From Bacteroidota bacterium (GTDB lineage Bacteria > Bacteroidota > Bacteroidia > Chitinophagales > BACL12): 49,638 bases of DNA. The notes under the pieces are model-generated. The model was not told where the DNA came from. It was given only the letters and a program-made list of their open reading frames with translations, and made no database searches. A program made the position numbers and the translations under genes. This document shows positions 41,976-49,638 of the stretch, one piece after another; position 1 is the first letter of the stretch; each line of letters starts with the position of its first letter. The DNA lies in assembly GCA_016124275.1 (NCBI GenBank), contig WGOA01000065.1:1-49638 (forward strand), given 5' to 3'.

Positions 41976-42902
41976 GTGCTTCAAGTAACGCAACTAACCA
42001 AAGCCTACGGACCCATCCAGGCAGTGGACGGAATATCGCTTTCTATAGATCGCGGAGCGTGCTATGCCTTGCTTGGTCCAAATGGTGCCGGCAAAACCAC
42101 CACAATCAATCTGCTCAGCGGTTTACTGCAGCCTGATTCCGGCCAGGTGAGCATTAACGGCTTTAACCCGGCCACCGACCCCCTTAAGGTTAAAGCCTCC
42201 ATTGGCGTCATACCGCAGGAAATTGCATTGTACGATGAGCTGACCGCCCGCCAAAACCTGCACTTTTGGGCCGGGCTCTACGGCATTTCCCCCGTAGAAA
42301 TCAGGCGAAGGGCTGACGCTGCACTGGAGCGAATTGGCCTCAAAGACCGGGCAGACCAGCCGCTCCAAACCTTTTCAGGCGGCATGAAACGCCGCATCAA
42401 CATCGCAGCGGCCATCCTGCATAAGCCGGCCATTCTCTTTATGGATGAACCCACCGTTGGAATCGATCCGCAGAGCAGGAATCATATATACGAGTTGATC
42501 CAGGAGTTGCACCGCGAAGGCATGACCATCCTCTACACTACCCATTACATGGAAGAGGCCGAAAAGCTCTGCGACCGCATCGGCATTGTGGACCGGGGCA
42601 GGCTTGTGGCCGAAGGCACCCTTCGGCAATTGCGCGACCGTCTGCCCAACCAAACGCGAATTCACTTGGAAACCCGCGGCCTGACCCCGGAAGTGGGGGT
42701 TCAATTGCAAGCCCAATACGGCGACCGAATTGCCATTGGCGAAGAACAGGTTTGGCTAAGCCCAAACCTGGTGCATCAGGATATTGCCGAACTGGTGCGA
42801 AGCTGCGGGGAATTGCATGTGGACATCCAACATCTGGAAGTCAAAGAAGCCGACCTGGAAGCGGTCTTTTTGGAACTCACCGGTCGGGCCCTGCGCGACT
42901 AA
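41976..42902 (+). CDS. ABC transporter ATP-binding subunit (ABC-2 type exporter)
   Basis: A 308-residue ATPase. Motifs: GPNGAGKTTTINLLSG (Walker A), TFSGGMKRRINIAAAILHKPAILFMDEPTVGID (signature FSGGM, a known variant of LSGGQ, and Walker B), Q-loop around VIPQEIALYDE, and the H-loop YTTHYMEEAE. A C-terminal tail domain (about 220-308) is the usual DrrA/CcmA-type regulatory part. Starts at GTG 41976 with no leader. The permease follows after 12 bases; together they form a two-gene export unit. The substrate is unknown. Confidence 0.92.
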   Translation: MLQVTQLTKAYGPIQAVDGISLSIDRGACYALLGPNGAGKTTTINLLSGLLQPDSGQVSINGFNPATDPLKVKASIGVIPQEIALYDELTARQNLHFWAGLYGISPVEIRRRADAALERIGLKDRADQPLQTFSGGMKRRINIAAAILHKPAILFMDEPTVGIDPQSRNHIYELIQELHREGMTILYTTHYMEEAEKLCDRIGIVDRGRLVAEGTLRQLRDRLPNQTRIHLETRGLTPEVGVQLQAQYGDRIAIGEEQVWLSPNLVHQDIAELVRSCGELHVDIQHLEVKEADLEAVFLELTGRALRD

Positions 42903-42917
42903 AGCCCCTGAACCTTG

Positions 42918-44135
42918 ATGCTGAACACCATCTTTCACCTGGCCAAAAAAGATCTGCTGCTCTTTGTTGCGGACAAACGGGCTATTGCCCTGACCTTTCT
43001 GTTGCCAGTGGCGATGATCACGATTTTCTACTTCGCCTTTGGAGGCTCGCCTCAAGACGGAAACAATCCCGTGGTAGCGCTCATTATGAGCGACCTGGAC
43101 TCCACCGAAGCAAGCCAGCGGTTTATCGGCGAATTGGACTCACTGAAAGGACTGCGCCTGGACCAGGCCACCAGCGAAGCCGGCAGCCGCAATGCTGTTG
43201 CCGAAGGCAAGCGCGCCGCCGCGCTCATCATTCATCCGGGCTTTGGCGACTCGCTGGCACTGGGCAGCAGCCTGCCGCTGGAGGTCCTTTACGACAGCGG
43301 CCGCCCCATGGAATTCGGCATCATTTCGCAGTTGCTCTACGCTGCCGTGGGCAATTTTGCCGGCGAAAGCCAGGGCAAGGCACGCGCCAAAAAGCAAATG
43401 ATGGAGACCTTTGGCATGGACGAAGTCACGGTGGAAGGGCTTATGGCGCAAATGAGCGGCAGTGGCGGGGATGCCCAACCTGCGCCGCCGTTTAGCGTGC
43501 GAGAGGTCGTCGGCGAGCGCGACAACGACTTTTCGCTGATCCAGGCCGTGGCTGGAACGGCGGTCATGCTGTTGTTGTTCAGCGTCGCCGGTATGGGATC
43601 CGGCTTGTTGATGGAACGGGAAGCCGGCACGCTGAAGAAGCTCTTGTACGCACCCATTTCTCCGATTTCCATTTTGGGAGGAAAATTTGCCTCCACCCTG
43701 TTGCTTTCTGTGGCGCAACTGGTGCTCATGTTTGTGTTTGCCGCGCTGGCCTTTGGGCTTGACCTCAGCCGCAACCTCCCGGCACTGGGGCTGATGATTG
43801 TGGCAACGGCCGCCGTCTGTGCCAGCCTGGGCATGCTGCTGGCATCCGTTTCACGCACTCGCAAACAGCTCGATGGCTTTTCCACCATTTTGATTTTGAC
43901 CATGTCTGCCATCGGCGGCAGCATGATGCCCGTGGTGTTCATGCCCGTGCTCTTTCAAAAACTGGCGGTAGGCACCGTCAATCATTGGTCCATCCAGGGC
44001 TTTTACGACATCTACTGGCGCAACCTGCCCATCTCGGCCGTGCTGGACAACGCGGGTGTGCTCTTTGGCTTAGCCGCGCTGATGATGGCCATTTCGGCTT
44101 ACTTCTTCAAGCGCAACCTGGTCAGGTTGTTGTAG
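42918..44135 (+). CDS. ABC-2 type transporter permease
   Basis: A 405-residue membrane protein. One span at the N-terminus (AIALTFLLPVAMITIFYFAF), a large periplasmic loop of about 150 residues (45-200) and five spans after it (AVAGTAVMLLLFSVAGMGSG, the following LEREAGT-like cytosolic loop LLMEREAGTLKKLLYAPIS, then SILGGKFASTLLL and others), ending FFKRNLVRLL. This is the ABC2_membrane_3 (YhgE/YbhR-like) plan. ATG 42918 preferred over the TTG three bases earlier. The exporter's cargo is not known; nearby genes do not settle it. Confidence 0.9.
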   Translation: MLNTIFHLAKKDLLLFVADKRAIALTFLLPVAMITIFYFAFGGSPQDGNNPVVALIMSDLDSTEASQRFIGELDSLKGLRLDQATSEAGSRNAVAEGKRAAALIIHPGFGDSLALGSSLPLEVLYDSGRPMEFGIISQLLYAAVGNFAGESQGKARAKKQMMETFGMDEVTVEGLMAQMSGSGGDAQPAPPFSVREVVGERDNDFSLIQAVAGTAVMLLLFSVAGMGSGLLMEREAGTLKKLLYAPISPISILGGKFASTLLLSVAQLVLMFVFAALAFGLDLSRNLPALGLMIVATAAVCASLGMLLASVSRTRKQLDGFSTILILTMSAIGGSMMPVVFMPVLFQKLAVGTVNHWSIQGFYDIYWRNLPISAVLDNAGVLFGLAALMMAISAYFFKRNLVRLL

Positions 44136-44145
44136 GTCGAAGGGC

Positions 44146-45756
44146 TTAATCAGCCTTTACAAAGGGGTAGCGATTGGCTCCGGCGCTGACCACGTACCAA
44201 CCCGGTGCCAGGTGCTGCACGTCTATTGATCCGGAGTACAGGCCCTGCGCCACCACAGCACCTTGGGCATTCAACACCGTGAAGGGCGATTGATCCGTCA
44301 GGCCGTTCAGTTGAACCTGGGCAGTGGCTGGATTGGGGGTGAGGACGATGTGATTTACAGCCGCTGCGCTCAAGCGAGGGCTTGGTGCTACAAAAGCCCC
44401 GGTTGCGGAAAAGGGCGTCAGCACCAGCGGAGACAGGCTACAGGCACAAAGCACTTGCCATTCGTAGCTGGCCCCAGGGGTCAACAGCGGGGCGGGAATG
44501 TTGGTGCCCGTTGGTTCCGGCGCAACGATGGGAGGGGCAAACCTCCATGTTGGAGTGCCCGCAATGCGGCCGCGCACCCGACAGGCTACTGATCCTGGAA
44601 CCGGATCCCAGGAGAGGCTGACGCTTCCATTGGCATTGCCAACGGCGCTTTGTCCTTCAGGTGCAGCTGAACAAAGAGGGCTAAGGACTTCCAGGCAGAA
44701 GTTGTCCAGATAAACCGTTTCCGATCCCTGAATGAATTCCACTTCCAGCCGCACTTCAGTGACTAAGTCCAGCAAATCGCTCCAGGTACCGCTTTGAAGG
44801 GTCCAGAACGTGTCCACAATTGGCATCAGAAAGTTTTTCCAATCCACCCGGGCCGCCAGGTAATCTGCTGACGGTGCCTGGTAGGTGGCTACGCCACCCG
44901 GACCGGAAAGGCGAACGAGGTAGTTTTTTGCAGTCAGTGTACCACTGCTGGAGAAGATCCGCAAGTCAAGGGAAAGCTGTGCATTTCCGTCAAGTGCCGC
45001 CCAGGAACCGAGGTACTTGGGTGGGGCAACAGCGTTTGAAAGGATCCCTGATTTGTCGCCAATCCGCGCGGATCCAGGAGGAAGTCCAAGCACTGTATCC
45101 ACTGCCGCACCGGCTACAAATTGAAAACTCCAGCCCTCCAAATTGCCTGGGGTGCTCCAATCGGTGCACTGCGTTTCTGAAATGATCTCTCGAATCGGAC
45201 TAAAGGACAATTGAATATTATCCAGTTTTGTTTCCTCACTGCCATCGACATATTCTGAGCGGATCTTCAGCACCTCCACGTTTTCCATCAGCGCTTGCCA
45301 GTTTCCGGAAACCATGGTCCATGCGGTTGAGTCCAGAGGGAAAGCAATGGTCTCCCAACTCAGCAGAATGGGCACAAATCCTGTGGCAATCGTCGCGGTT
45401 CCACCCGGACCGGACAGCGTTACGAGCGGAAGTCCAAAGCCATCTACCGGAACAAATCCGGATATTCGGCGAGCGTACAGATCAAAGCGCAGGGAGTCTG
45501 ATGCACCGGCAGCTGACCAGTCTCCGGTAAAGGGAAAGGGTGCAACTAACTGATTCACAGAACCCAAGGCCTGATCGTCTATCAGCAGGCAATTCCCCGG
45601 ATTTCCTAATGCATTGAGCAACGCAATGCCATCGAGTTCAACAACCCATCCATCAATGGAACCATCTTCAAAATCGTAAAGCACCTGAGCGCTTGCAGGT
45701 TGCGGTAAGGAACCCATAATTACTGCGAAGAGCAGGCCGGGTAAGAGTGTTTTCAT
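44146..45756 (-). CDS. Secreted protein with duplicated LamB-like domains, FN3 and T9SS domain
   Basis: A 536-residue exported protein. Signal peptide MKTLLPGLLFAVIMGSLPQPASA; then two homologous 165-residue halves, each starting DFEDGSIDGW or STPGNLEGW and ending with a W..L..Sg.W..L.....V..i..E...GsE...LDN motif (SWETIAFPLDSTAWTMVSGN and DWKNFLMPIVDTFWTLQSGT). These resemble laminin-IV/carbohydrate-binding modules. A FN3-like module (SVACRVRGRIAGTPTWRFA, LCACSLSP) and a sorting domain (LTPNPATAQVQLNG, APGWYVVSAG) finish it. No catalytic motif: a surface-binding protein. Its C-terminal half is paralogous to the frameshifted protein at 33892. Confidence 0.88.
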   Translation of the reverse strand: MKTLLPGLLFAVIMGSLPQPASAQVLYDFEDGSIDGWVVELDGIALLNALGNPGNCLLIDDQALGSVNQLVAPFPFTGDWSAAGASDSLRFDLYARRISGFVPVDGFGLPLVTLSGPGGTATIATGFVPILLSWETIAFPLDSTAWTMVSGNWQALMENVEVLKIRSEYVDGSEETKLDNIQLSFSPIREIISETQCTDWSTPGNLEGWSFQFVAGAAVDTVLGLPPGSARIGDKSGILSNAVAPPKYLGSWAALDGNAQLSLDLRIFSSSGTLTAKNYLVRLSGPGGVATYQAPSADYLAARVDWKNFLMPIVDTFWTLQSGTWSDLLDLVTEVRLEVEFIQGSETVYLDNFCLEVLSPLCSAAPEGQSAVGNANGSVSLSWDPVPGSVACRVRGRIAGTPTWRFAPPIVAPEPTGTNIPAPLLTPGASYEWQVLCACSLSPLVLTPFSATGAFVAPSPRLSAAAVNHIVLTPNPATAQVQLNGLTDQSPFTVLNAQGAVVAQGLYSGSIDVQHLAPGWYVVSAGANRYPFVKAD

Positions 45757-45919
45757 GGCTGAGTTGATTTTAGGCGGGGGTACAATCGCCCATCAAGGCC
45801 AGCCTGGCAAACATTAATGTAGCTCTATTTAGGCTTCAGAACTGCGCAGTGGAGACTTAATGCCCTGATAAACAAACTAATACAACAAAATACAACGGTG
45901 AAAATTGCCGCAAATTTTT

Positions 45920-46414
45920 TTAGGAAGCAGGAGTCGTTTTCTCCTTTGACGGCCTGGTTTTGGGCGAATAATCCCGCGCATCGTAGCGAGGCAGCGCAAA
46001 CAAAAACCCGAAAGCCTCCGCATCGTCTTTGCCCAGCGACTTGTGGTGCACCTTGTGCGCCCGAATAATGCGCTTCATGTATCGGCTACCCGGCTTGAAA
46101 TTGACCTTGATTCTGCGGTGCACGATGACATCGTGAAAAACCATGTAGGCAATGCCGTAACCGGTAATGCCCGCACCCAGCCAAAACCAAAAAGTTGAAG
46201 GGCCACCGCCAAAAACCATTAACAACGCGGCCGGGCTGGCAAAAAAGAAGGCGAAAAGATCATTGCGCTCCAGCGGATGATCGTGGGGCTGATGATGGTC
46301 GCGGTGCAGCGACCAAAGCGGGCCGTGCATGATGTACTTGTGGGTGAGCCAGGCTACCCCTTCCATGCCAATCAAGCCAATCAGAAAAGCAGCGATTGCT
46401 GTAAGAACCATCAT
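45920..46414 (-). CDS. crtZ: Beta-carotene hydroxylase CrtZ
   Basis: A 164-residue membrane di-iron hydroxylase, the last gene of the carotenoid operon. All His motifs are visible: HKYIMH, HRDHHQPH, VFHDVIVHRRI and HKVHHKSLG, in CrtZ order. It adds hydroxyl groups to positions 3 and 3' of beta-rings, giving zeaxanthin from beta-carotene. It starts at 46414 inside the stop of crtYcd (ATGA), showing translational coupling; the longer frame to 46453 is not needed. A short Lys/Ser/Thr tail ends it. Confidence 0.93.
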   Translation of the reverse strand: MMVLTAIAAFLIGLIGMEGVAWLTHKYIMHGPLWSLHRDHHQPHDHPLERNDLFAFFFASPAALLMVFGGGPSTFWFWLGAGITGYGIAYMVFHDVIVHRRIKVNFKPGSRYMKRIIRAHKVHHKSLGKDDAEAFGFLFALPRYDARDYSPKTRPSKEKTTPAS

Positions 46415-47112
46415 GGAGCAAGAACAGGTTTTGCGGCACGGGCCCGCATCCATTCGAACAAAGTTACCGGCAATAACAGCATGGTCAGGCTGTAAAACGC
46501 GTCTTCAAAAGGAATGGTGCCCATGCGGATGCCGAGGTTGTGCGCATCGCTGTACCACACCACGGGCTCGGGGGTAAAACTGCCGGTGAGTGCGCTGTTG
46601 ACCAGGAAAAACGGGATTAACTGAACCAGAAAAAAGAGCCCAAAGTAACCCATCCAGGAAACGCGCATGGCGCGCACAACAGCCAGTAATACGGCGGCAA
46701 AACCAAAGGCGCTGAAGGTGTACCAGCGGTCCATGTGGCGGGCGGCTACCGTTGAAAAAACGACCATTAAGACAGCCAGGAGCCACCAGAGCCATTCGCC
46801 CGTTGGAATCTTAGGCGCGTACACTTTCAGCGTTTCATACAGGAACAAACAAGCGTAGGGAATGGCTACGAAAAACAGAATTTCTTCTATGGGCAGGCCT
46901 AAAAGGCGCGGCCCGAGCAGGTAGCGGTCATTGAAGCCCCAGACGCCGTGCGCATTGAACAAGGCATCCTGCGCCAGAAACAACACCGCATTGACGACAA
47001 TGGCCGGCCATACAAAACGCCATTGCCGGTAAAAGGCCACTTTGCGGTCAAAACTGAGCGCTAAGGGAAAGGCGATTACGGCCAGGTCCAAAAGAAGGTA
47101 AAAGGCGTTCAC
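46411..47112 (-). CDS. crtYcd: Fused lycopene beta-cyclase, CrtYcd type
   Basis: A 233-residue integral membrane cyclase in which both halves of the heterodimeric CrtYc/CrtYd type are in one chain. Each half carries the family's motif set: GVWGFNDRYLLGPRLLGLPIEEILFF in the first, and HNLGIRMGTIPFEDAFYSL in the second, surrounded by about seven spans. It converts lycopene to beta-carotene. It starts with a GTG at 47112 that overlaps the crtB stop by four bases (GTGA). Confidence 0.92.
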   Translation of the reverse strand: MNAFYLLLDLAVIAFPLALSFDRKVAFYRQWRFVWPAIVVNAVLFLAQDALFNAHGVWGFNDRYLLGPRLLGLPIEEILFFVAIPYACLFLYETLKVYAPKIPTGEWLWWLLAVLMVVFSTVAARHMDRWYTFSAFGFAAVLLAVVRAMRVSWMGYFGLFFLVQLIPFFLVNSALTGSFTPEPVVWYSDAHNLGIRMGTIPFEDAFYSLTMLLLPVTLFEWMRARAAKPVLAP

Positions 47113-47966
47113 AGCAACCCGACCGCGTTGGTCACGTAAGAGCGCGCCAGCAGCAAGGCCTTGCGGGGGTTGGAAACGCGGATGCGCTCTTCGCGAATCC
47201 GGTTGGCGGGCACTGTGCGAATTTTTGCGAAGAGTTTGCGGTAATACATGTAGGCCAGGTACACCCCGAAGCGCGCGCCATCGGGCAGCTGCACAATACC
47301 GCGATAGGCATCAGCAAAGTCCTGCTCAATTTCGCTTTCAATTCGGGCTTTCTCCGCATCGCTGAATCGCCCGAAATCAACACCGGGAAAATACACGCGA
47401 CCGAGATGCTCGAAATCAGCCTGCATGTCGCGAAGGAAATTCACCTTTTGAAAGGCTGCACCCAAATTGCGGGCCGGGGCGCGCAGTTTTTGGAAACAAC
47501 CGTCATCGCCTTCGCAAAAGACGCGCAGGCACATCAGGCCCACCACTTCGGCTGAGCCGTAGATGTACTCTTCGTAACCGCTGCGCTCATAGCGATCCTC
47601 GTGAAGATCCTTTTCCATCGAGTCCAGGAAGGCCTCAATGAGCGGCCGTTCAATGCCGTAGCGGTTCACCACGTCAGCAAAGGCGTGCAGTACCGGGTTG
47701 GTGCTCAGGCCATCGGCCAGCGCGGTCCAGGTGTCCTGGCGAAGGCGCTGCAAAAGCAGGGCCTGATCATGGCCATGGAAGGTATCGACGATCTCGTCAG
47801 CCAAGCGAACATAGCCGTATATCCCATAAATAGGATCGCGAAAGCGGGCATTCAGGGATCGGATACCGAGGCTAAACGACGTGCTGTATCGCTGCGTAAT
47901 GACTTTGCTGCAAGCAAAGGACGTGCTGCGGTAAAGGGCTTTTCCTGAATTCACTTCGGTCGACAT
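47109..47966 (-). CDS. crtB: Phytoene synthase CrtB
   Basis: A 285-residue synthase. The two aspartate-rich motifs that bind the diphosphates through Mg are present: the first in RLADEIVDTFHG, the second in NFLRDMQADFEHLGRVYFP. It joins two geranylgeranyl diphosphates head to head, the first committed step of carotenoids. ATG at 47966. A 118-base gap separates it from crtI. Confidence 0.94.
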   Translation of the reverse strand: MSTEVNSGKALYRSTSFACSKVITQRYSTSFSLGIRSLNARFRDPIYGIYGYVRLADEIVDTFHGHDQALLLQRLRQDTWTALADGLSTNPVLHAFADVVNRYGIERPLIEAFLDSMEKDLHEDRYERSGYEEYIYGSAEVVGLMCLRVFCEGDDGCFQKLRAPARNLGAAFQKVNFLRDMQADFEHLGRVYFPGVDFGRFSDAEKARIESEIEQDFADAYRGIVQLPDGARFGVYLAYMYYRKLFAKIRTVPANRIREERIRVSNPRKALLLARSYVTNAVGLL

Positions 47967-48025
47967 ACGGCCTTAAAACAAAAGGAGTTAAAAAAGGTTC
48001 AGACCGAGAGTGGGGAAAGCGGGCC

Positions 48026-48039
48026 TTTGAGCGCTCAAA
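48026..48039. promoter_or_regulatory. 14-bp palindrome in the crtI-crtB gap
   Basis: TTTGAGC and GCTCAAA form a perfect palindrome without a spacer, so it is better as a protein-binding site than as a hairpin. It lies about 60 bases upstream of crtB and could be an operator for a light- or oxidant-responsive carotenoid regulator; none is encoded in the window. Confidence 0.4.
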
Positions 48040-48084
48040 AGTAGGCTTTTCGGGCGAAAGGGTAAGTTGGCCGGTAGCGACCCT

Positions 48085-49566
48085 TTACCCCCAACGCAAG
48101 TCTTTCAGCGCTTCGCCGGCAACCACTTTGCCGGAAATCAGCGATGGCGGGACCCCGGGTCCGGGCACGGTTAACTGCCCGGCGTAAAAGAGGTTGTCCA
48201 ACTTGGGGTTTTTGAGCGAAGGCTTAAAAACAGCGGTCTGCATCAGGGTATTGGCCAGGCCATAGGCATTGCCCTTGAACGCGTGGTAGCGGCTTTCAAA
48301 ATCGCGGTGGGCAAAGCTGCGTTTGTAAATGACGTGATCGCGGATAGGCTCTCCTACCAGCGTCTCGATCCGGGCCATAACTTTCTGGAATTGCGCTTCG
48401 CGGGCTTCTTCGGTGTCTTGCAGCGCCGGGGCCACGGGAATCAGGATGTACAGGTTCTCGCAGCCTTCCGGGGCAGTGGAAGGGTCGGTTCGCGACGTGA
48501 CGTTCACGTAAAACAGCGGCTCGCTGGGCCATTGGGGCTCATCGTAGATTTCGCGGGCAAATTCGCTGAACGGCTGATCAAAGAAAAGGTTGTGGTGCAG
48601 CAGGTTCTTGACCCGCTTGTTGAGCCCGATGTAGAAAATCAGCGATGACGGCGCCATGACCCGTTTGTCCCAATAATCGGGGGTGTAGCGCCGATACTGT
48701 GGCTGCAAAATTTGCTGCTCCACATGGTGGTAATCGGCTCCAGCCACGACAGCATCGGCGGGGTGGTGCTGGCCATCGGTTGTGTGAAGACCGGTTACTT
48801 TTCGCCCGGAAACAGCAACCTGTTGCACTTCCTGGTGGTAGTGGAAAGTGACGCCCTGCTCTTCGGCCACGCGCACCATGCCTTTGATGATTTCGTGCAT
48901 GCCGCCCATGGGGTACCAGGTTCCAAGGGCCAAATCCGCGTAACTCATCAGGCTGTAGAGTGCCGGAGTGTTCTGCGGAATGCCACCGAGAAAGTACACG
49001 GGAAATTCCAAAATCTGCTTAACGCGGGTATTCTGGAACAAACTGTCCACGTGTTTGCGGTAGCTCTTAAACAGGTCCAGTTTGAACAGGCCCGTGAGCA
49101 GTTTCAGGTCCAAAAACTCCGTCACCGAACGCGATGGGCGGTACACCAGATCGTGAATACCCGCCTGGTACTTGTGCGCTGCTTCTTTCAGAAAGCGGTC
49201 CAGGTTGGCGCTGCAGCCCGGTTCAAAACTTTCAAAAAGTTCGAAAAGTTCTTTGCGCTGTGCGGGGACATCGGTAAAATCCTGCTTACCCCACCAGACC
49301 CGGTAGCTCGGGTCCATGCGCTCCAAATGGTAGAAGTCCGCTGGCTTGTGCCCGAAATCGCCGAACCAGCGTTCAAAAACATCGGGCATCCAGTACCAAC
49401 TCGGGCCCATGTCAAAGGTGAAACCGTCCGCGGAGTACACGGAGGCCCGGCCTCCCGGGCCTTCGTTCTTCTCCAGAACATGCACCTCAAACCCAGCTTT
49501 CGCCAGGTATGCTGCCGCGCTGATGCCGGCGAATCCCGAACCAATGACCACTACCTTCTTGGACAT
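48085..49566 (-). CDS. crtI: Phytoene desaturase CrtI
   Basis: A 493-residue FAD-dependent desaturase and first gene of the carotenoid operon. The N-terminal dinucleotide fold is KVVVIGSGFAGISAAAYLAKAGFEVHVLEKNEGPGGRAS; the end carries the CrtI signature YAGQLTVPGPGVPPSLISGKVVAGE. It converts phytoene to lycopene in the membrane. ATG 49566 is the family start; the open frame to 49593 adds unrelated residues. The operon's upstream promoter lies beyond or at the right window edge. Confidence 0.95.
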   Translation of the reverse strand: MSKKVVVIGSGFAGISAAAYLAKAGFEVHVLEKNEGPGGRASVYSADGFTFDMGPSWYWMPDVFERWFGDFGHKPADFYHLERMDPSYRVWWGKQDFTDVPAQRKELFELFESFEPGCSANLDRFLKEAAHKYQAGIHDLVYRPSRSVTEFLDLKLLTGLFKLDLFKSYRKHVDSLFQNTRVKQILEFPVYFLGGIPQNTPALYSLMSYADLALGTWYPMGGMHEIIKGMVRVAEEQGVTFHYHQEVQQVAVSGRKVTGLHTTDGQHHPADAVVAGADYHHVEQQILQPQYRRYTPDYWDKRVMAPSSLIFYIGLNKRVKNLLHHNLFFDQPFSEFAREIYDEPQWPSEPLFYVNVTSRTDPSTAPEGCENLYILIPVAPALQDTEEAREAQFQKVMARIETLVGEPIRDHVIYKRSFAHRDFESRYHAFKGNAYGLANTLMQTAVFKPSLKNPKLDNLFYAGQLTVPGPGVPPSLISGKVVAGEALKDLRWG

Positions 49567-49638
49567 AATAACATGTGCGGGACAGTTGCCCACGCCTGCG
49601 TAATTACAAACAAAGTGGGAGAAGGTTCGGGGCTTGGC

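Noticed and set aside
42752..43495. A 247-codon plus-strand frame over the end of the ABC ATPase and start of the permease
   Set aside because: Low-complexity Arg/Gly-rich shadow; the true frames have ABC motifs.
43140..43718. A 192-codon minus-strand frame across the permease
   Set aside because: Shadow of the permease, rich in Gln and His without a family match.

Overview
The window is a single contiguous stretch of bacterial chromosome that is almost certainly from Bacteroidota, most plausibly the Saprospiria/Lewinella-like branch. Three things support this. At least nine predicted secreted proteins pair a signal peptide with a C-terminal type IX secretion (T9SS) sorting domain of the form PNP...GxY/WxL...K. 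Several gene starts are preceded by the Bacteroidota -7 promoter element TAnnTTTG. The single tRNA and the carotenoid genes also fit that phylum. The class-level guess is inference. There is no phage, insertion sequence, CRISPR array or rRNA.

Layout. 1-3.7 kb: a GNAT acetyltransferase, a YdeI/DUF1905 protein, then a leftward MarR regulator - NADP oxidoreductase - NmrA-like reductase set with palindromic operator candidates. 3.7-4.1 kb: a repeat-rich gap. 4.15-4.64 kb: an acidic orphan protein. 4.65-13.33 kb: a tightly packed seven-gene leftward operon of proteins I mostly do not recognise: coiled-coil protein, unknown, AAA ATPase, unknown, two membrane proteins, and a soluble protein broken by a one-base frameshift. 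It is the best candidate in the window for an undescribed system. 13.7-20 kb: a secreted sulfatase, a fatty acid hydroxylase-family enzyme, a secreted Asp-box propeller, SlyD and an SCP2 protein. 20-25 kb: a secreted PhoD phosphatase and a two-gene operon of an alpha/beta hydrolase and an OlsB/GlsB-like acyltransferase. 25-31.5 kb: a secreted M43 metalloprotease, a DEAD-box helicase and a secreted FG-GAP protein. 31.5-37.3 kb: Dps, a periplasmic peptidase-like hydrolase, a Cys-tailed protein, a frameshifted secreted protein, a fatty acid desaturase, a secreted cyclophilin and tRNA-Asn. 37.5-45.8 kb: a PfkB kinase, a secreted propeller-like protein, an orphan NarL-type regulator, a cytochrome b5-like protein with a GNAT enzyme, an ABC exporter and a secreted LamB-domain-like protein. 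45.9-49.6 kb: a carotenoid operon (crtI-crtB-crtYcd-crtZ).

How the genes fit together. The carotenoid operon has all steps from geranylgeranyl diphosphate to a hydroxylated beta-ring carotenoid such as zeaxanthin. Many other genes concern membrane lipids (desaturase, hydroxylase, OlsB-like acyltransferase, SCP2) or extracellular degradation (sulfatase, phosphatase, protease), which suits a surface-associated, polymer-degrading aerobe. Two independent single-base slips in short homopolymers (near 4768 and 34030) look like either sequence errors or recent mutations.
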